DNA of 64,000 bases. Origin: Candidatus Contendibacter sp. (GTDB taxonomy: Bacteria > Pseudomonadota > Gammaproteobacteria > Competibacterales > Competibacteraceae). Shown here in pieces: positions 33,092 to 42,447 of the stretch. Every line of letters starts with the position of its first letter. Position 1 is the first letter of the stretch. A program made the translations under genes and the position numbers. The stretch is taken from positions 1-64,000 of the forward strand of contig JARSSO010000015.1 of the NCBI GenBank assembly GCA_029624765.1, in the 5' to 3' direction. The notes under the pieces are model-generated. The model was not told the DNA's origin and ran no database searches. It saw only the letters and a list, made by a program, of their open reading frames with translations.

Positions 33092-33799
33092 ATGGCCCAC
33101 TTCGCTACTGTCGTCGTCCTCATTCCCGCTCACAACGAGGAAGCCACGGTCGGCGACATCGTCGCCCGGGTCCGGCGCTTGTGGAACTGTTCCGTTGTGG
33201 TCATCGACGATTGCAGCACGGACGCAACGGTGCGAATCGCTGGCGCCGCCGGCGCCACGGTGTTGCCGTTGACCATCCAGCTCGGCGCCTGGGGCGCCAT
33301 TCAGACCGGTCTGCGCTACGCCCTGCGCCAGGGTTATCGAACCGCCGTGACCCTCGATGCCGACGGTCAACACGACCCCGAGGACATCGGCGCCCTGCTG
33401 CGACCGCTTGCCACCGCCGCCGCCGACGTGGCCATCGGCGCCTTTCCCGAGCGCGCCAGTCGCGCCCGGCGTCTCGCCTGGTCCTATTTTCGCTGGCTCA
33501 CCGGCCTTAAGCTGGAGGACATCACCTCGGGCTTTCGCGCCTATAACCTCGCGGCGATGAATGCGCTGGCCTCGCGCGAGGCCAGCTTGCTGGACTATCA
33601 GGACGTGGGCGTCCTGCTGATCCTGCGGCGCAAGGGCCTGCGCATCGCCGAGGCGCCGGTGGCGATGCGACCCCGGACCGCCGGCGCTTCCCGGATATTC
33701 CGCTCGTGGTGGGTTGTGGGAAAATATATGTTGCAAACCAGCGTGCTGTGCATCGCCCGGGTCGGCTTCCATCCCTTGCCACCCCCCGCCGACGACTAG
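33092..33799 (+). CDS. Family 2 glycosyltransferase (dolichol-phosphate-mannose-synthase-like)
   Basis: A 235-residue GT-A enzyme without membrane helices. VVVLIPAHNEEATVGDIV starts the fold, VVIDDCSTDAT binds the nucleotide, and LDADGQHDPEDI contains the DxD metal motif; DITSGFRAYN is the acceptor-side block of DPM1/polyprenyl-phosphate glycosyltransferases. It likely moves a sugar to a lipid phosphate carrier. Its 3' neighbour, a DUF2304 protein 9 bp on, is a frequent partner of this subfamily. Confidence 0.87.
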   Translation: MAHFATVVVLIPAHNEEATVGDIVARVRRLWNCSVVVIDDCSTDATVRIAGAAGATVLPLTIQLGAWGAIQTGLRYALRQGYRTAVTLDADGQHDPEDIGALLRPLATAAADVAIGAFPERASRARRLAWSYFRWLTGLKLEDITSGFRAYNLAAMNALASREASLLDYQDVGVLLILRRKGLRIAEAPVAMRPRTAGASRIFRSWWVVGKYMLQTSVLCIARVGFHPLPPPADD

Positions 33800-33808
33800 A
33801 ACCCCTCA

Positions 33809-34201
33809 ATGATCACCCACCAACTCACCTCAATGGCGATTGGCGTTCTCCTCGCCGCCGTCATCCTGTTCCTGGTTCGACGCGACCATCTCCATGGACC
33901 CTATTCGCTGTGGTGGATCGGCGTCGCCGCGACCGTCGCCCTGCTCGGCTTCTTTCCCCGCCTGTTCGACGTACTGGCCAGCAAGCTGGGGATCAGCTAT
34001 CCACCGATCCTGGCCATCGTGCTGGGTTTCAGCATGCTGCTGGTCAAGATTCTGACCATGGACCTGGAGCGCTCCCGGCAGGAGCGGCTGATTCGCCGGC
34101 TGGCCCAGCGGTTGGCGATGCTGGAAGCGCAACTGCCGGAGCCGAATGGAGTGGATGCCGCGGAACACGATCCTTCGCCCTCTTCCGGGGTTGCCGAGTA
34201 A
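33809..34201 (+). CDS. DUF2304 small membrane protein
   Basis: A 130-residue protein with three hydrophobic helices (about 8-24, 35-48, 66-82) and a cytosolic tail predicted to form a coiled coil (MDLERSRQERLIRRLAQRL). DUF2304 proteins usually sit directly after DPM1-like glycosyltransferases, as here, and are thought to anchor or assist them. It starts 9 bp after that gene and ends 3 bp before the next start. Confidence 0.8.
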   Translation: MITHQLTSMAIGVLLAAVILFLVRRDHLHGPYSLWWIGVAATVALLGFFPRLFDVLASKLGISYPPILAIVLGFSMLLVKILTMDLERSRQERLIRRLAQRLAMLEAQLPEPNGVDAAEHDPSPSSGVAE

Positions 34202-34204
34202 ACC

Positions 34205-35377
34205 ATGCGCGTTCTCCATGTCGGCAAGTATTACCCGCCCTTCGCCGGCGGCATGGAACACTTCCTGGCTGACCTGCTACCCGCCCTGCGAACGCGGGGT
34301 ATCGCGGCGGCGGCGCTGGTGCATGACGAACAGCCGCGCCGCCGTGGCCAATGGCCCGCTCCCAACGCCGCCATCCCCATTTACCGCGCGCCCTGTCATG
34401 GCCGATTGCTCTACGCGCCAATCAGCCCCCGGTTCCCGTTCTGGCTGGCCCGGACGATCCGCGAGTTTCGCCCCGACCTGTTGCACCTGCACCTGCCCAA
34501 CACCTCGGCGTTCTGGGCCTTGGCGGTTCCCGCCGCGCGCCGGCTGCCATGGGTCGTGCACTGGCACGCCGATGTAGTGGCGTCCCTGCTCGATCGCCGG
34601 CTGGCGCTGGCCTACCGGTTCTACCGGCCGTTCGAGCAACGCCTGATCGCCGCCAGCCGGGCGGTGATCGCCACCTCGCCGCCCTATTTGGACGCCAGCG
34701 TCGCCCTGGCGCCGTGGCGGGAGCGTTGCCACATCGTTCCGCTCGGTCTGGACCCGAACCGCATTCCCGCTCCTGACGCGGCGGCGCTGGCCCACGCCAG
34801 GGCGCTGTGGGGCGATAGGCGTTTCCGGGTGCTCGCCATCGGTCGGCTGACCTATTACAAGGGCCATGAGGTGCTGATTCAAGCCGCCGCCGATCTGCCG
34901 GACAGCCGGGTGTTGATCGTGGGGACCGGCGAGCGGCGGGCGCGATTGGAAGCGCTCATCCAAGCGTTGGGGCTGGGCGAGCGGGTGCGCCTGCCGGGTT
35001 TCCAGCCGGAAGCCGATCTCAACGCCCTGCTGGCCGTTTGCGACGTTCTGTGCCTGCCGTCGCTGGAACGGACCGAAGCGTTCGGTCTGGTGCTGCTGGA
35101 GGCGATGCGGTTCGGCAGGCCGGTGGTGGTCGGCGACATTCCCGGCTCCGGGGCCGGTTGGGTGGTGCGACAGGCCGGTCACGGACTCCTGGTTCCGCCG
35201 GGCGATCCCGTGCAATTGGCGGCGGCGCTGCGGGAACTGCGACAGGATGCCGTCCGGCGGCAATCCCTGGGTCAGGCGGGCGCGACGGCATTGCGGGAAC
35301 GGTTTGGCATCGAACCGGTGGCAGCGGCGGTGGCGGAACTCTATCGACGGATGCTAACCGCCACTCGGCTTTCCTGA
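34205..35377 (+). CDS. Family 4 glycosyltransferase
   Basis: A 390-residue GT-B enzyme. The N-terminus VLHVGKYYPPFAGGMEHFLADL is typical of GT4 polysaccharide enzymes; VVHWHADVVAS lies on the acceptor side. The C-half has VLAIGRLTYYKGHEVLIQAA, VGTGERRARLEAL and SLERTEAFGLVLLEAM, the donor-nucleotide ExxxxxxxE signature. It is third in the short plus-strand operon and its end overlaps the convergent gene by 24 bp. Confidence 0.9.
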   Translation: MRVLHVGKYYPPFAGGMEHFLADLLPALRTRGIAAAALVHDEQPRRRGQWPAPNAAIPIYRAPCHGRLLYAPISPRFPFWLARTIREFRPDLLHLHLPNTSAFWALAVPAARRLPWVVHWHADVVASLLDRRLALAYRFYRPFEQRLIAASRAVIATSPPYLDASVALAPWRERCHIVPLGLDPNRIPAPDAAALAHARALWGDRRFRVLAIGRLTYYKGHEVLIQAAADLPDSRVLIVGTGERRARLEALIQALGLGERVRLPGFQPEADLNALLAVCDVLCLPSLERTEAFGLVLLEAMRFGRPVVVGDIPGSGAGWVVRQAGHGLLVPPGDPVQLAAALRELRQDAVRRQSLGQAGATALRERFGIEPVAAAVAELYRRMLTATRLS

Positions 35378-36853
35378 CCGAGCAGGATCGAGAGTGCGGG
35401 ACGCCTGCTCGAACACCGTCAAGATCCAGAACAGGAACGCCGGGACGAAATCCAAAGCCACGCGATTGATGCTGGTGTACTGCTCCGCCCAGCGTTGGGC
35501 GTCGGTCAGGAAAAACAGCACGAACAGAGCGGCCAGACTGGCGGCGACAAAGCTCAGTTCCGCCCGCAGCCAGCGCTTCGCCCGACCCCGGACCACGCTG
35601 ATCGCGGCCACCCCGGCGGCAATCAGCGCCAGGTACCCCAACAGATGCCAGTTGGCCAGAACCAGGAAATTCTTCACCACCGGATCCCAGCCGCCGCGAT
35701 AACCCAGGTTGAACCGGCCCAGATACGGAACCTGGATCAAATCCGGCTTCAACACCCACTCGCCCAGTCCAGGCAGATTGAACGCCACGCCGCCCGCCCG
35801 CCACCACCCCAGCGCCGTGACCGCGACTGCGACCGCGACCGCCAGCAACCGCCATCCGCCCAGGCGGGCGGCCAGCCATGCCGGAATGAAGAGGAGCAGC
35901 CAAACCGCGCCCTCCAGTTTGACCAGCGGACAGGCCAGGGCCAGTAGCGCCGCCAACAGCCCTTGCCGGCGGTCGCCGTTCCGCGCCCACTGGAAAAACG
36001 CGATGGCGGCCAACCCGAACACCGCCGTCAGCCACAGGTCGGCATACCCGGCCAAGGCGACGTGGGTATCCAGCAGCGGCAGCGAAAGCAGCAGCCAGGT
36101 AAAGACCAGCGCGGTCAGAGCCGAAGCGCCCCACAACCGCGCCTGGCCGTAAAACCCCAGCCCCAACCCCAGCGCGCAGCCCAGCCAGGGCAGATTGGCG
36201 GCGGTCTCGTTCCACCCGCCGTAAGCCAGAGTCGGCCACAGCGCCAGCAGCGGTACGGTATAGGGATAGGTCCAAGCCTCGATGGTATAGACCGATCCCG
36301 TGGCGTCGCTCAGCCAGCGCTGGGGATCGACAAAGGGCGTCAGTTGCCCCAGCTCCGACCAGACCCGCGGCCGAACCGCCCAGGTGGTCCAGGCATCCCA
36401 GGGATACAGCGGTCGCCACCACAACTCCAACGCCAAATTGACGAATCGCGCTCCCAGCCAGACCAGTAGCAGCACGAACAGCACCCGTTGCCATTCCGCC
36501 CCGGTCTCCGGCGCCGTTTCCTGGACCTGAGAGTCCACGGATCGATCCGGCGGGGCTTTCCCTCCCTGACCCAGGACTGGGAAATCGAGCGCGGTTCGCC
36601 GCCAAGCCCGCCAGCCGCCCGCCAGCGCCAGCAGCGCCAGAACGATAGTGGGACCGAGCCAGTCCAGCGACAGTCCGAGCACGGCCTGGGCGCGCAGCAG
36701 CAGGGTCGCCGCCAGCAAACCCAGCAGCCCGCCGTAGCCCAGCGCCAGCGGCCATACGCCGGAGGGTGACGCATCACGCCACAAAGCCCGTACCCAGAAC
36801 ACGCCGGCGAACCACGGTATCGCCAGCGCCAATCCCACCCGCCACCACTCCAT
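35354..36853 (-). CDS. Polytopic membrane protein, probable GT-C-type glycosyltransferase
   Basis: A 499-residue protein with about eleven hydrophobic helices. After the first helices and a short cytosolic stretch (80-115) comes WWRPLYPWDAWTTWAVRPRVWSELG: an acidic residue in the first large loop, as in PMT/ArnT-like enzymes that take sugar from a polyprenyl phosphate. SINRVALDFVPAFLFWIL closes the chain. I cannot name the family with certainty. It is last in the long minus-strand glycan run, 2 bp after its upstream neighbour. Confidence 0.65.
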   Translation of the reverse strand: MEWWRVGLALAIPWFAGVFWVRALWRDASPSGVWPLALGYGGLLGLLAATLLLRAQAVLGLSLDWLGPTIVLALLALAGGWRAWRRTALDFPVLGQGGKAPPDRSVDSQVQETAPETGAEWQRVLFVLLLVWLGARFVNLALELWWRPLYPWDAWTTWAVRPRVWSELGQLTPFVDPQRWLSDATGSVYTIEAWTYPYTVPLLALWPTLAYGGWNETAANLPWLGCALGLGLGFYGQARLWGASALTALVFTWLLLSLPLLDTHVALAGYADLWLTAVFGLAAIAFFQWARNGDRRQGLLAALLALACPLVKLEGAVWLLLFIPAWLAARLGGWRLLAVAVAVAVTALGWWRAGGVAFNLPGLGEWVLKPDLIQVPYLGRFNLGYRGGWDPVVKNFLVLANWHLLGYLALIAAGVAAISVVRGRAKRWLRAELSFVAASLAALFVLFFLTDAQRWAEQYTSINRVALDFVPAFLFWILTVFEQASRTLDPARSGKPSGG

Positions 36854-36855
36854 GG

Positions 36856-38064
36856 TTACGCTCCTTCCCGTATTCGAAACAGCGCGCCCCGCGCGGCGAA
36901 ATGCAACATTTCCACTGGCAACCGCGTATCCCCCTCTTCCAGCATCCGTCGTTCGGGATCGTAGCGCGCGTCGGCGAGCGGCGACAGAATCAGGATGTAG
37001 TCGCCGGGGCGGGCCCGGTCGGTAAGCGGCAGCCGCGCGAGTCCGGCATAACCGTTATGCGGCAATAGATGGTAACGCGCGCGCCCGGCCCAGAAACCGG
37101 CGGGATCGGCGCTGACGATGAACAGCCGCGCTGGTCGCTCCGGGAGCCGCTGGCGCACCTCCCGCAGAAAGCGGTAAAACTCGCCGTCCAGCGCCGCCAA
37201 CCGCCGATCTTCCTCGCTCTTGCCGGCGAAATCCTTCGCGGTTTGCACCAAGCGCTGGCCTAGATCCCATTGCCAGCGCACGTCCAGCGCCAGCCAGCCC
37301 AGCAGGAACAAGGCCGCGTAGGGCAACAGCGCGCCCGGCGCGCGGCGCGGCAGATAGAGCAGCGCATACAGCGCCATGCCGAACCCCACCCACAACGCCA
37401 CCATCACCACCGGCGGAAACAGCGCGTTCAGCGGTGCGCCCGAGTGGTAGTTGATCGACCGCTGGCTCCAGTCCTCAAATGTCGTCCAATCCTCGACCAT
37501 CCCGCGCAGCAACGCCCCCACGGTGGGAACCACCGGTCGCAGTTCCAAGTGGCGGACCACCAGCGGTTGCGACAGCGGCCCGCGCACCGCCAGGCCGATA
37601 CCGGCGATGCGACCTTGCCAGCCCGGTTCCATCCCCAAATCCAGCACGCCTTCGTCGGAACTCGCCGGGGGCAACACCCGCTCGCGCGAGGTTTTGGGAT
37701 CGGCGGCTGTTGCCCAGACCAGCCGTACCTCGCTACCGGGTTGCAGGCCGTCGATACGCCACGCGAACTGACGGTACAACGCCGCTGGCGCCATTCGAGC
37801 CCCCCCCCGTGCCGCCGCCCACCCCTGCGGACCGACCTGGCGAATTTCCAGCCCGACGGGCGTTTGCCCACCCTGGCCGCTGACCAGTTGCAGCTTGGCG
37901 CCCGGCAAGACCACCGGTGGCGCCACCATGGCCAAGCCGCCCATCCGATAAAACAGTACGAGCGCCAGCATCGCCAGCAAAGCTCCACCCAACGCCGCCA
38001 GCAACCAAAGCCAAAACGGTTGTGTCCAGCGAAAGAAGATTCGCGCCCTCATCGTTCGCGTCAT
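36856..38064 (-). CDS. Membrane protein with periplasmic domain, unknown function
   Basis: A 402-residue protein. One helix lies at about 15-37, followed by an outside domain of about 180 residues (beta-rich appearance, with QPGSEVRLVWATAADPKTSRERV), three more helices between about 215 and 285, and a C-terminal domain of about 110 residues with LFIVSADPAGFWAGRARYHLLPHNGY. The pattern resembles proteins encoded beside GT-C membrane transferases. The start at 38064 makes an ATGA overlap with the epimerase stop. Function not recognised. Confidence 0.7.
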   Translation of the reverse strand: MTRTMRARIFFRWTQPFWLWLLAALGGALLAMLALVLFYRMGGLAMVAPPVVLPGAKLQLVSGQGGQTPVGLEIRQVGPQGWAAARGGARMAPAALYRQFAWRIDGLQPGSEVRLVWATAADPKTSRERVLPPASSDEGVLDLGMEPGWQGRIAGIGLAVRGPLSQPLVVRHLELRPVVPTVGALLRGMVEDWTTFEDWSQRSINYHSGAPLNALFPPVVMVALWVGFGMALYALLYLPRRAPGALLPYAALFLLGWLALDVRWQWDLGQRLVQTAKDFAGKSEEDRRLAALDGEFYRFLREVRQRLPERPARLFIVSADPAGFWAGRARYHLLPHNGYAGLARLPLTDRARPGDYILILSPLADARYDPERRMLEEGDTRLPVEMLHFAARGALFRIREGA

Positions 38065-39059
38065 TGCCGTAATCCGGTTTCGCAATAGCGCTGAAACGTC
38101 CAGTCCGGCCGGTAGCCCAGTTCCCGCTCGATCCGCGTGGAATCGTAACAGGCCCAACCCAGCAACTTGTCCAGCGCCGACCCAACCCGCCGATTCCGGC
38201 GACCCGTCAGCCACAATACGTTATCGGCCAACATCGCCGCGCCGTAAAGCACGCTGGCCGGAACCGCCCAGCGTGGCGCGGCGTATCCCAGCGCCCGGCG
38301 GATCGTCAGATACAGTTCCCGCCCCGAATACGGCTGGCCATCAGTCACCAGATAGGTTTGACCTCGCGCGGCGGGATGCGCGGCGGCTAGCACCGCCGCC
38401 TGCGCCACATCATCCACATGAACCAGCGAGCGGCGATTGCCGGTTTCCGGCAGCGGTGGCAACCAGCCACGACGCGCCGCTTCCACCAGGCGCGCCAGAT
38501 TGGCCTTCATCCCCGCTCCGTAAACCAGCGCCGGACGCAGATTGACCGCGTGCAATCCCGCTTGGCGGCCCACCAGCAGAACTTGGGCCTCGGCGGCACG
38601 CTTGGCCCGGCCATAGGGCGTTTCCGGCGGCGCGTCCCAACCTTCGTCCACGCAACGCGGCCCCGGTTCGCCCACGGCCTTGACGCTGCTGAGATGAATG
38701 AACCGTTCGACCCGGGCCGTCGCGGCCGCGTCAAGCAGGCGAAAGGTTCCCTTGGCGTTGACCTCCCAGTGCCGGGCCGCGAATTCCGGCGTGGCCGCCG
38801 CGTCGGCATGGGCGAAACCGGCGGCATGGATCACGGTGTCGATTCCGGTGCAGGCACGAGCCAGACTGGCGGCGTCCGTCAAATCGCCGATGGCGATTTC
38901 CATACCCTCCCAGTCGGGCGGAGGCGCGCGATGCGGGCGAACCAGCACCCGTACCCGCGCCTTGCATTCCCGCAACGCCGTCGTTAGCCGGCGACCGATG
39001 AAACCGGTTGCGCCGGTCACCAGCACGGGCCGGTCCTGGAAAAAATCCGTCGTTACCAC
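38061..39059 (-). CDS. NAD-dependent sugar epimerase/dehydratase-like protein (extended SDR)
   Basis: A 332-residue extended short-chain dehydrogenase. VLVTGATGFIGRRLTTAL is the NAD-binding glycine motif, VIHAAGFAHAD follows, the active-site Ser lies in IHLSSVKAVGE, and PYGRAKRAAEAQ provides the Tyr/Lys pair in the form YxxxK. It resembles WbpV/WbnF-type UDP-sugar C4-epimerases or reductases in O-antigen clusters. There is no ATG: the start is GTG at 39059 or 39062, overlapping the end of the preceding glycosyltransferase gene. Confidence 0.85.
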   Translation of the reverse strand: MVTTDFFQDRPVLVTGATGFIGRRLTTALRECKARVRVLVRPHRAPPPDWEGMEIAIGDLTDAASLARACTGIDTVIHAAGFAHADAAATPEFAARHWEVNAKGTFRLLDAAATARVERFIHLSSVKAVGEPGPRCVDEGWDAPPETPYGRAKRAAEAQVLLVGRQAGLHAVNLRPALVYGAGMKANLARLVEAARRGWLPPLPETGNRRSLVHVDDVAQAAVLAAAHPAARGQTYLVTDGQPYSGRELYLTIRRALGYAAPRWAVPASVLYGAAMLADNVLWLTGRRNRRVGSALDKLLGWACYDSTRIERELGYRPDWTFQRYCETGLRQ

Positions 39060-39874
39060 CACCGCCAACCGTACCGGTTGAAGAACAGGATCGCCGCGCG
39101 CAGGAACAGCCCGATGTGGCGCAAGCCCTTGCGGGCGGCGTGCCCCCCCCGATGAACGATACGAACCTGTGGAACGTAGGCCAAGCGCGTCACTTTCCCC
39201 AGTCGCAGACTTAAATCGAAGTCCTCGAAATACAGGAAATACTCCGGCCGGAATCCATCCACCCGGTCCAGCGCCGCCCGCCGACAGAGCATGAAGCAAC
39301 CGCTCGCGATGGGCGGATCCCAGAATACCCCGTCGCCGGTTTGGTCGCGCAGTTCGTACCGATCCAGCCGGGCCTGGCAGCGCCGCCGCAACCCGGCCGG
39401 GGCGAAGCCGCGTAGCGCCAGATCCAGCACGGTCGGGAATCGCTTGCACAGATATTGTCGCTGGCTATCCCCACCCCAGGCCGCCGGGGTGACCAGGCCA
39501 GCCTCGGGATGCGCGGCCAGAAACGCCAGTCCCGCGCCGAGCGCTTCCTCTTCCAGCAGTACGTCGGGATTGAGAATCAGGTGAACTTCACCGTCGCTGA
39601 CCCGAAGCGCCAGATTGTGGCCGGCGCCATAGCCGACGTTGCCGTGGCCGCTCAGTAACTCGGTGGCGGCGGGCAACGCGGCGACATCCAGCACCTGTCG
39701 CAACGGCTCGCGCCAGCCGGTTCCAGGGCCGTTGTCCACCACCACCACGCTGGCCTCGGTCACGTCGCCCTGCTGGCAGGCGTGGCGCAAGGCTCGACCG
39801 AGATGTTCCAGCACTTGCGCCAGCAACGCCAAGTCCGGAGCGTGGGTAACGATGGAAATCGCCAGCGAAGTCAC
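39053..39874 (-). CDS. Family 2 glycosyltransferase (rhamnosyltransferase-like)
   Basis: A 273-residue GT2 enzyme. SLAISIVTHAPDLA opens the fold, VVVVDNGPGTG and HLILNPDVLLEEEA (metal motif in the NPD form, as in rhamnosyltransferases) follow; SGCFMLCRRAALDRVDGF and YFLYFEDFDLSLRL are the acceptor-side signatures. The GTG at 39874 overlaps the methyltransferase stop as GTGA, so translation is coupled. Confidence 0.88.
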   Translation of the reverse strand: MTSLAISIVTHAPDLALLAQVLEHLGRALRHACQQGDVTEASVVVVDNGPGTGWREPLRQVLDVAALPAATELLSGHGNVGYGAGHNLALRVSDGEVHLILNPDVLLEEEALGAGLAFLAAHPEAGLVTPAAWGGDSQRQYLCKRFPTVLDLALRGFAPAGLRRRCQARLDRYELRDQTGDGVFWDPPIASGCFMLCRRAALDRVDGFRPEYFLYFEDFDLSLRLGKVTRLAYVPQVRIVHRGGHAARKGLRHIGLFLRAAILFFNRYGWRWW

Positions 39875-41373
39875 GCGCGACCACGCCAGCGTTGTAATCT
39901 GGCCCACAGTCGCTCCCGCCACGAGCGCCGCAACACAGCGCGCAAGCCGGCCAGCTCGGCACTCTGTTCATTCAACAGCGCCCGCAAGGCATCCGCTTGT
40001 CGCTCCAATTCCGCCTCGCGCGTCGTCAGCGCGGCCAACGCCTTTTCCAGATCGACCTCGCGCGCGTTTCGCGCCGCCAGCGCGGATTCCAATCCGACAT
40101 TCCGTTCCATCAACGCTGTCACGCTGGCCTTCAGTTCCTCCTCTCGCCGCGCCAGATCGGCCCGCATCGCTTCGGCATCCCGGCGCGGGATGCAATCCTG
40201 GACCAAGGCCAGATAGTCCAGCGACATCGGCCAGGACAGTTCCAGGCGCAACTCGCCGCCTTCCCGTAGTTCGGCCAGCGCCATGGCGGGAATCGGCAGT
40301 TCCAGACTTGGATCTTCGCCGGCCAGCAACACCGTTGCCCCGGGCGACAAAACCGGTTCCGCGAACGCCAACTGCTGGCCGGGTTGCATCGCCAGGCTGT
40401 CGCGTCGGCCGTCCCATTCCCACAGCAACCGGTCGGCGTTGTCGTGCAGCCCCAGCGCATACAGCCGGATCAGGCCCGGTCGGTCGGCGAAATCGAGTCG
40501 CAAGGCTTCGGGTGGAATCGGAGAGGGGGGGAGCGGCAACGCCACCCGCTGTCGCGCTTCGCCCAGCCGGCCCCAGGCGGCGCTGCTTGCGTGCTCCCGG
40601 TAAGGCTCTCCCGGCAACCGCCAGAACAGTTGGCAAGCGAACCGCAACTCGGGTGAGGGACAGGTTGGGATCGGTGGGATAGAGTCGAGGGTTTCGGACC
40701 CAACGGCGGCCGCGACGATGAATTGATAGACCAGCGCTTCGGGCCGCCCCAACAGCGCGCGCGTCAAAGCCGGCGGGAGCGCGCTCCAATGCCGGTCGGT
40801 GAATTCGGATTCGCGCACGTCCCGAAGCGCGGCATCCACCGCGACCACTTCCAGACCATGCTGCTCCAACAGTCGACTCAACGATGTCAGGGTGAAAAAG
40901 CGCAGGTGGGTTTCGTCGAGCAGACCCTCCGGTCGGTAGCGAAATTCCCCGGCCAGCAAATCGGCGATCAATCCGGCGTAGGCGATGTTGGGAACGGACG
41001 CCAGCACCCGGCCGTTCGGGGCGAGCAGGCTGGTCAATTGGGCGAGTAAATCGCCGGGTTGGCGCAGATGCTCCAGAATGTCGGCGCAAACGATGAAATC
41101 GTAACGACAACCCGTGAAACGCTCGGCCAGGTCGATGCGCTCGAGATCGGCGCATTCCAACCGTCGATACCAGGGGGCGGCCTCGGCGGCGGCGTGGGGA
41201 TTGCCTTCGACCCCATCCAGCGTGCAGCCGAGTCGCTCCGCCAGATAGCGGCCCAGCACGCCGGGTCCGGCGCCCAAATCGAGTACCCGACTGGCCGGCC
41301 GAACCAGACGGGCGAGTTTGGCCAGGGAATCCTGGCTGTCCGGGGCCAGGGGACGGCGATAAACGTGGGACAC
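39871..41373 (-). CDS. SAM-dependent methyltransferase with long C-terminal coiled coil
   Basis: A 500-residue protein. Residues 20-210 are a class I methyltransferase: VLDLGAGPGVLGRYLAE is the SAM-binding motif, and ADILEHLRQPGDLL and SVPNIAYAG follow. Residues 210-350 are a beta-rich region without clear family. Residues 365-480 form a charged coiled coil (RREEELKASVTALMERN, then REAELERQADALRALLNEQ), ending in a basic amphipathic piece (RRSWRERLWARLQRW). The layout recalls WbdD, which caps O-polysaccharide chains and measures their length with a coiled coil, but no kinase domain is present. The same operon encodes a Wzt with the C-terminal domain that recognises capped chains. GTG at 41373 chosen. 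Confidence 0.82.
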   Translation of the reverse strand: MSHVYRRPLAPDSQDSLAKLARLVRPASRVLDLGAGPGVLGRYLAERLGCTLDGVEGNPHAAAEAAPWYRRLECADLERIDLAERFTGCRYDFIVCADILEHLRQPGDLLAQLTSLLAPNGRVLASVPNIAYAGLIADLLAGEFRYRPEGLLDETHLRFFTLTSLSRLLEQHGLEVVAVDAALRDVRESEFTDRHWSALPPALTRALLGRPEALVYQFIVAAAVGSETLDSIPPIPTCPSPELRFACQLFWRLPGEPYREHASSAAWGRLGEARQRVALPLPPSPIPPEALRLDFADRPGLIRLYALGLHDNADRLLWEWDGRRDSLAMQPGQQLAFAEPVLSPGATVLLAGEDPSLELPIPAMALAELREGGELRLELSWPMSLDYLALVQDCIPRRDAEAMRADLARREEELKASVTALMERNVGLESALAARNAREVDLEKALAALTTREAELERQADALRALLNEQSAELAGLRAVLRRSWRERLWARLQRWRGRA

Positions 41374-41383
41374 GGATAACCCT

Positions 41384-42352
41384 TTACCTTCTCCAAAGCA
41401 CCAGCGAACCACGATTCATCGCGCGCCGCAGCATCCAGCAGGAAACGCGGCGCCGCGACTGAATCGCCTTGCGCCGCCGCCAGCAACGCGGCAGGCCGCG
41501 CCAGGCGTCCCACTTGGCGCGCAGCAGCGTAAGACCCTGGCCGCGCCAGGCGAACCACAACAGAGCGCCCAGATTGAGCAGCAGATGCTGCGGCAGGTAC
41601 AGCCAGAACAGCGGACCGGGCATGTTCTTGCACCAGGTCCAGACCAGATTGCGATGACCGTGGTAGAGCGAAAACGGGCTGCGTCGGCCGGTCACCGCCG
41701 AACCGACATGCCGGACCACCGCATCCGGGACATACCGGCAGCCATGGCCCAGCAACCGCAGCCGAAATCCCAGATCGACGTCCTCGAAATAACAAAAATA
41801 ATCCTCGTCGAACCCGCCCGCTTCGAAAAACGCCTTGCGGCGGTATAGCGCCGCCGCCGCGCAGGGGGCGAAAATTTCCCCGGCCTCGCTCGCGCCCGCC
41901 GCGACTGGCCGGCCATGGTCGCGCCGCCAGGCCAAGCCGCTGACGTGATAGACATCGCCGGTTCCATCCAGGCGGCCAGGGTCACCGGCATCCAGCAGCC
42001 GCGCGCCGAAGCTGGCGCAATCGGGACACGTCACCGCCGCGGCCAACAGACGTTCCAGCCATTGCGGCTCCGGAAACGCATCGGGATTGAGCAGCGCCAG
42101 CCATTCCACCTGACCCGCCCGCCGCGCCGCCAGATTGTTGGCGGCGGCAAATCCGAGGTTGTGGTCCAGCCGAACGAGTTCCACTTCCGGATAGTCATGC
42201 TCCAGCCGGTCGGCCGAACCGTCGTGACTGGCGTTGTCGACCACGATCAACCGCTCCGGGCGCCGGGTTTGAGCGCGCAGACAGCGCAGGCACTGGCTCA
42301 GCAAAGTTCCGCTATTGAAATTCACGATGATCACCGCGACTTCGGCCGTCAC
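41384..42352 (-). CDS. Family 2 glycosyltransferase (rhamnosyltransferase-like)
   Basis: A 322-residue GT2 enzyme with VAVIIVNFNSGTLLSQCL at the start, IVVDNASHDGSADRL, LNPDAFPEPQWLE (metal motif region) and FFEAGGFDEDYFCYFEDVDLGFRLRLLGH. A C-terminal hydrophobic piece (LYLPQHLLLNLGALLWFAWRG) may anchor it to the membrane. The GTG at 42352 is preceded by AAGGGGG; a TTG further up is less likely. Confidence 0.88.
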   Translation of the reverse strand: MTAEVAVIIVNFNSGTLLSQCLRCLRAQTRRPERLIVVDNASHDGSADRLEHDYPEVELVRLDHNLGFAAANNLAARRAGQVEWLALLNPDAFPEPQWLERLLAAAVTCPDCASFGARLLDAGDPGRLDGTGDVYHVSGLAWRRDHGRPVAAGASEAGEIFAPCAAAALYRRKAFFEAGGFDEDYFCYFEDVDLGFRLRLLGHGCRYVPDAVVRHVGSAVTGRRSPFSLYHGHRNLVWTWCKNMPGPLFWLYLPQHLLLNLGALLWFAWRGQGLTLLRAKWDAWRGLPRCWRRRKAIQSRRRVSCWMLRRAMNRGSLVLWRR

Positions 42353-42447
42353 CCGTGCCCCCTTCGTCAATCGCCGACCATCCTCTCGTGGTTGACAAGG
42401 AAAAAGTCAATACCGCTCCATCAGGGATCGGTAGTCGCCCGGACAGG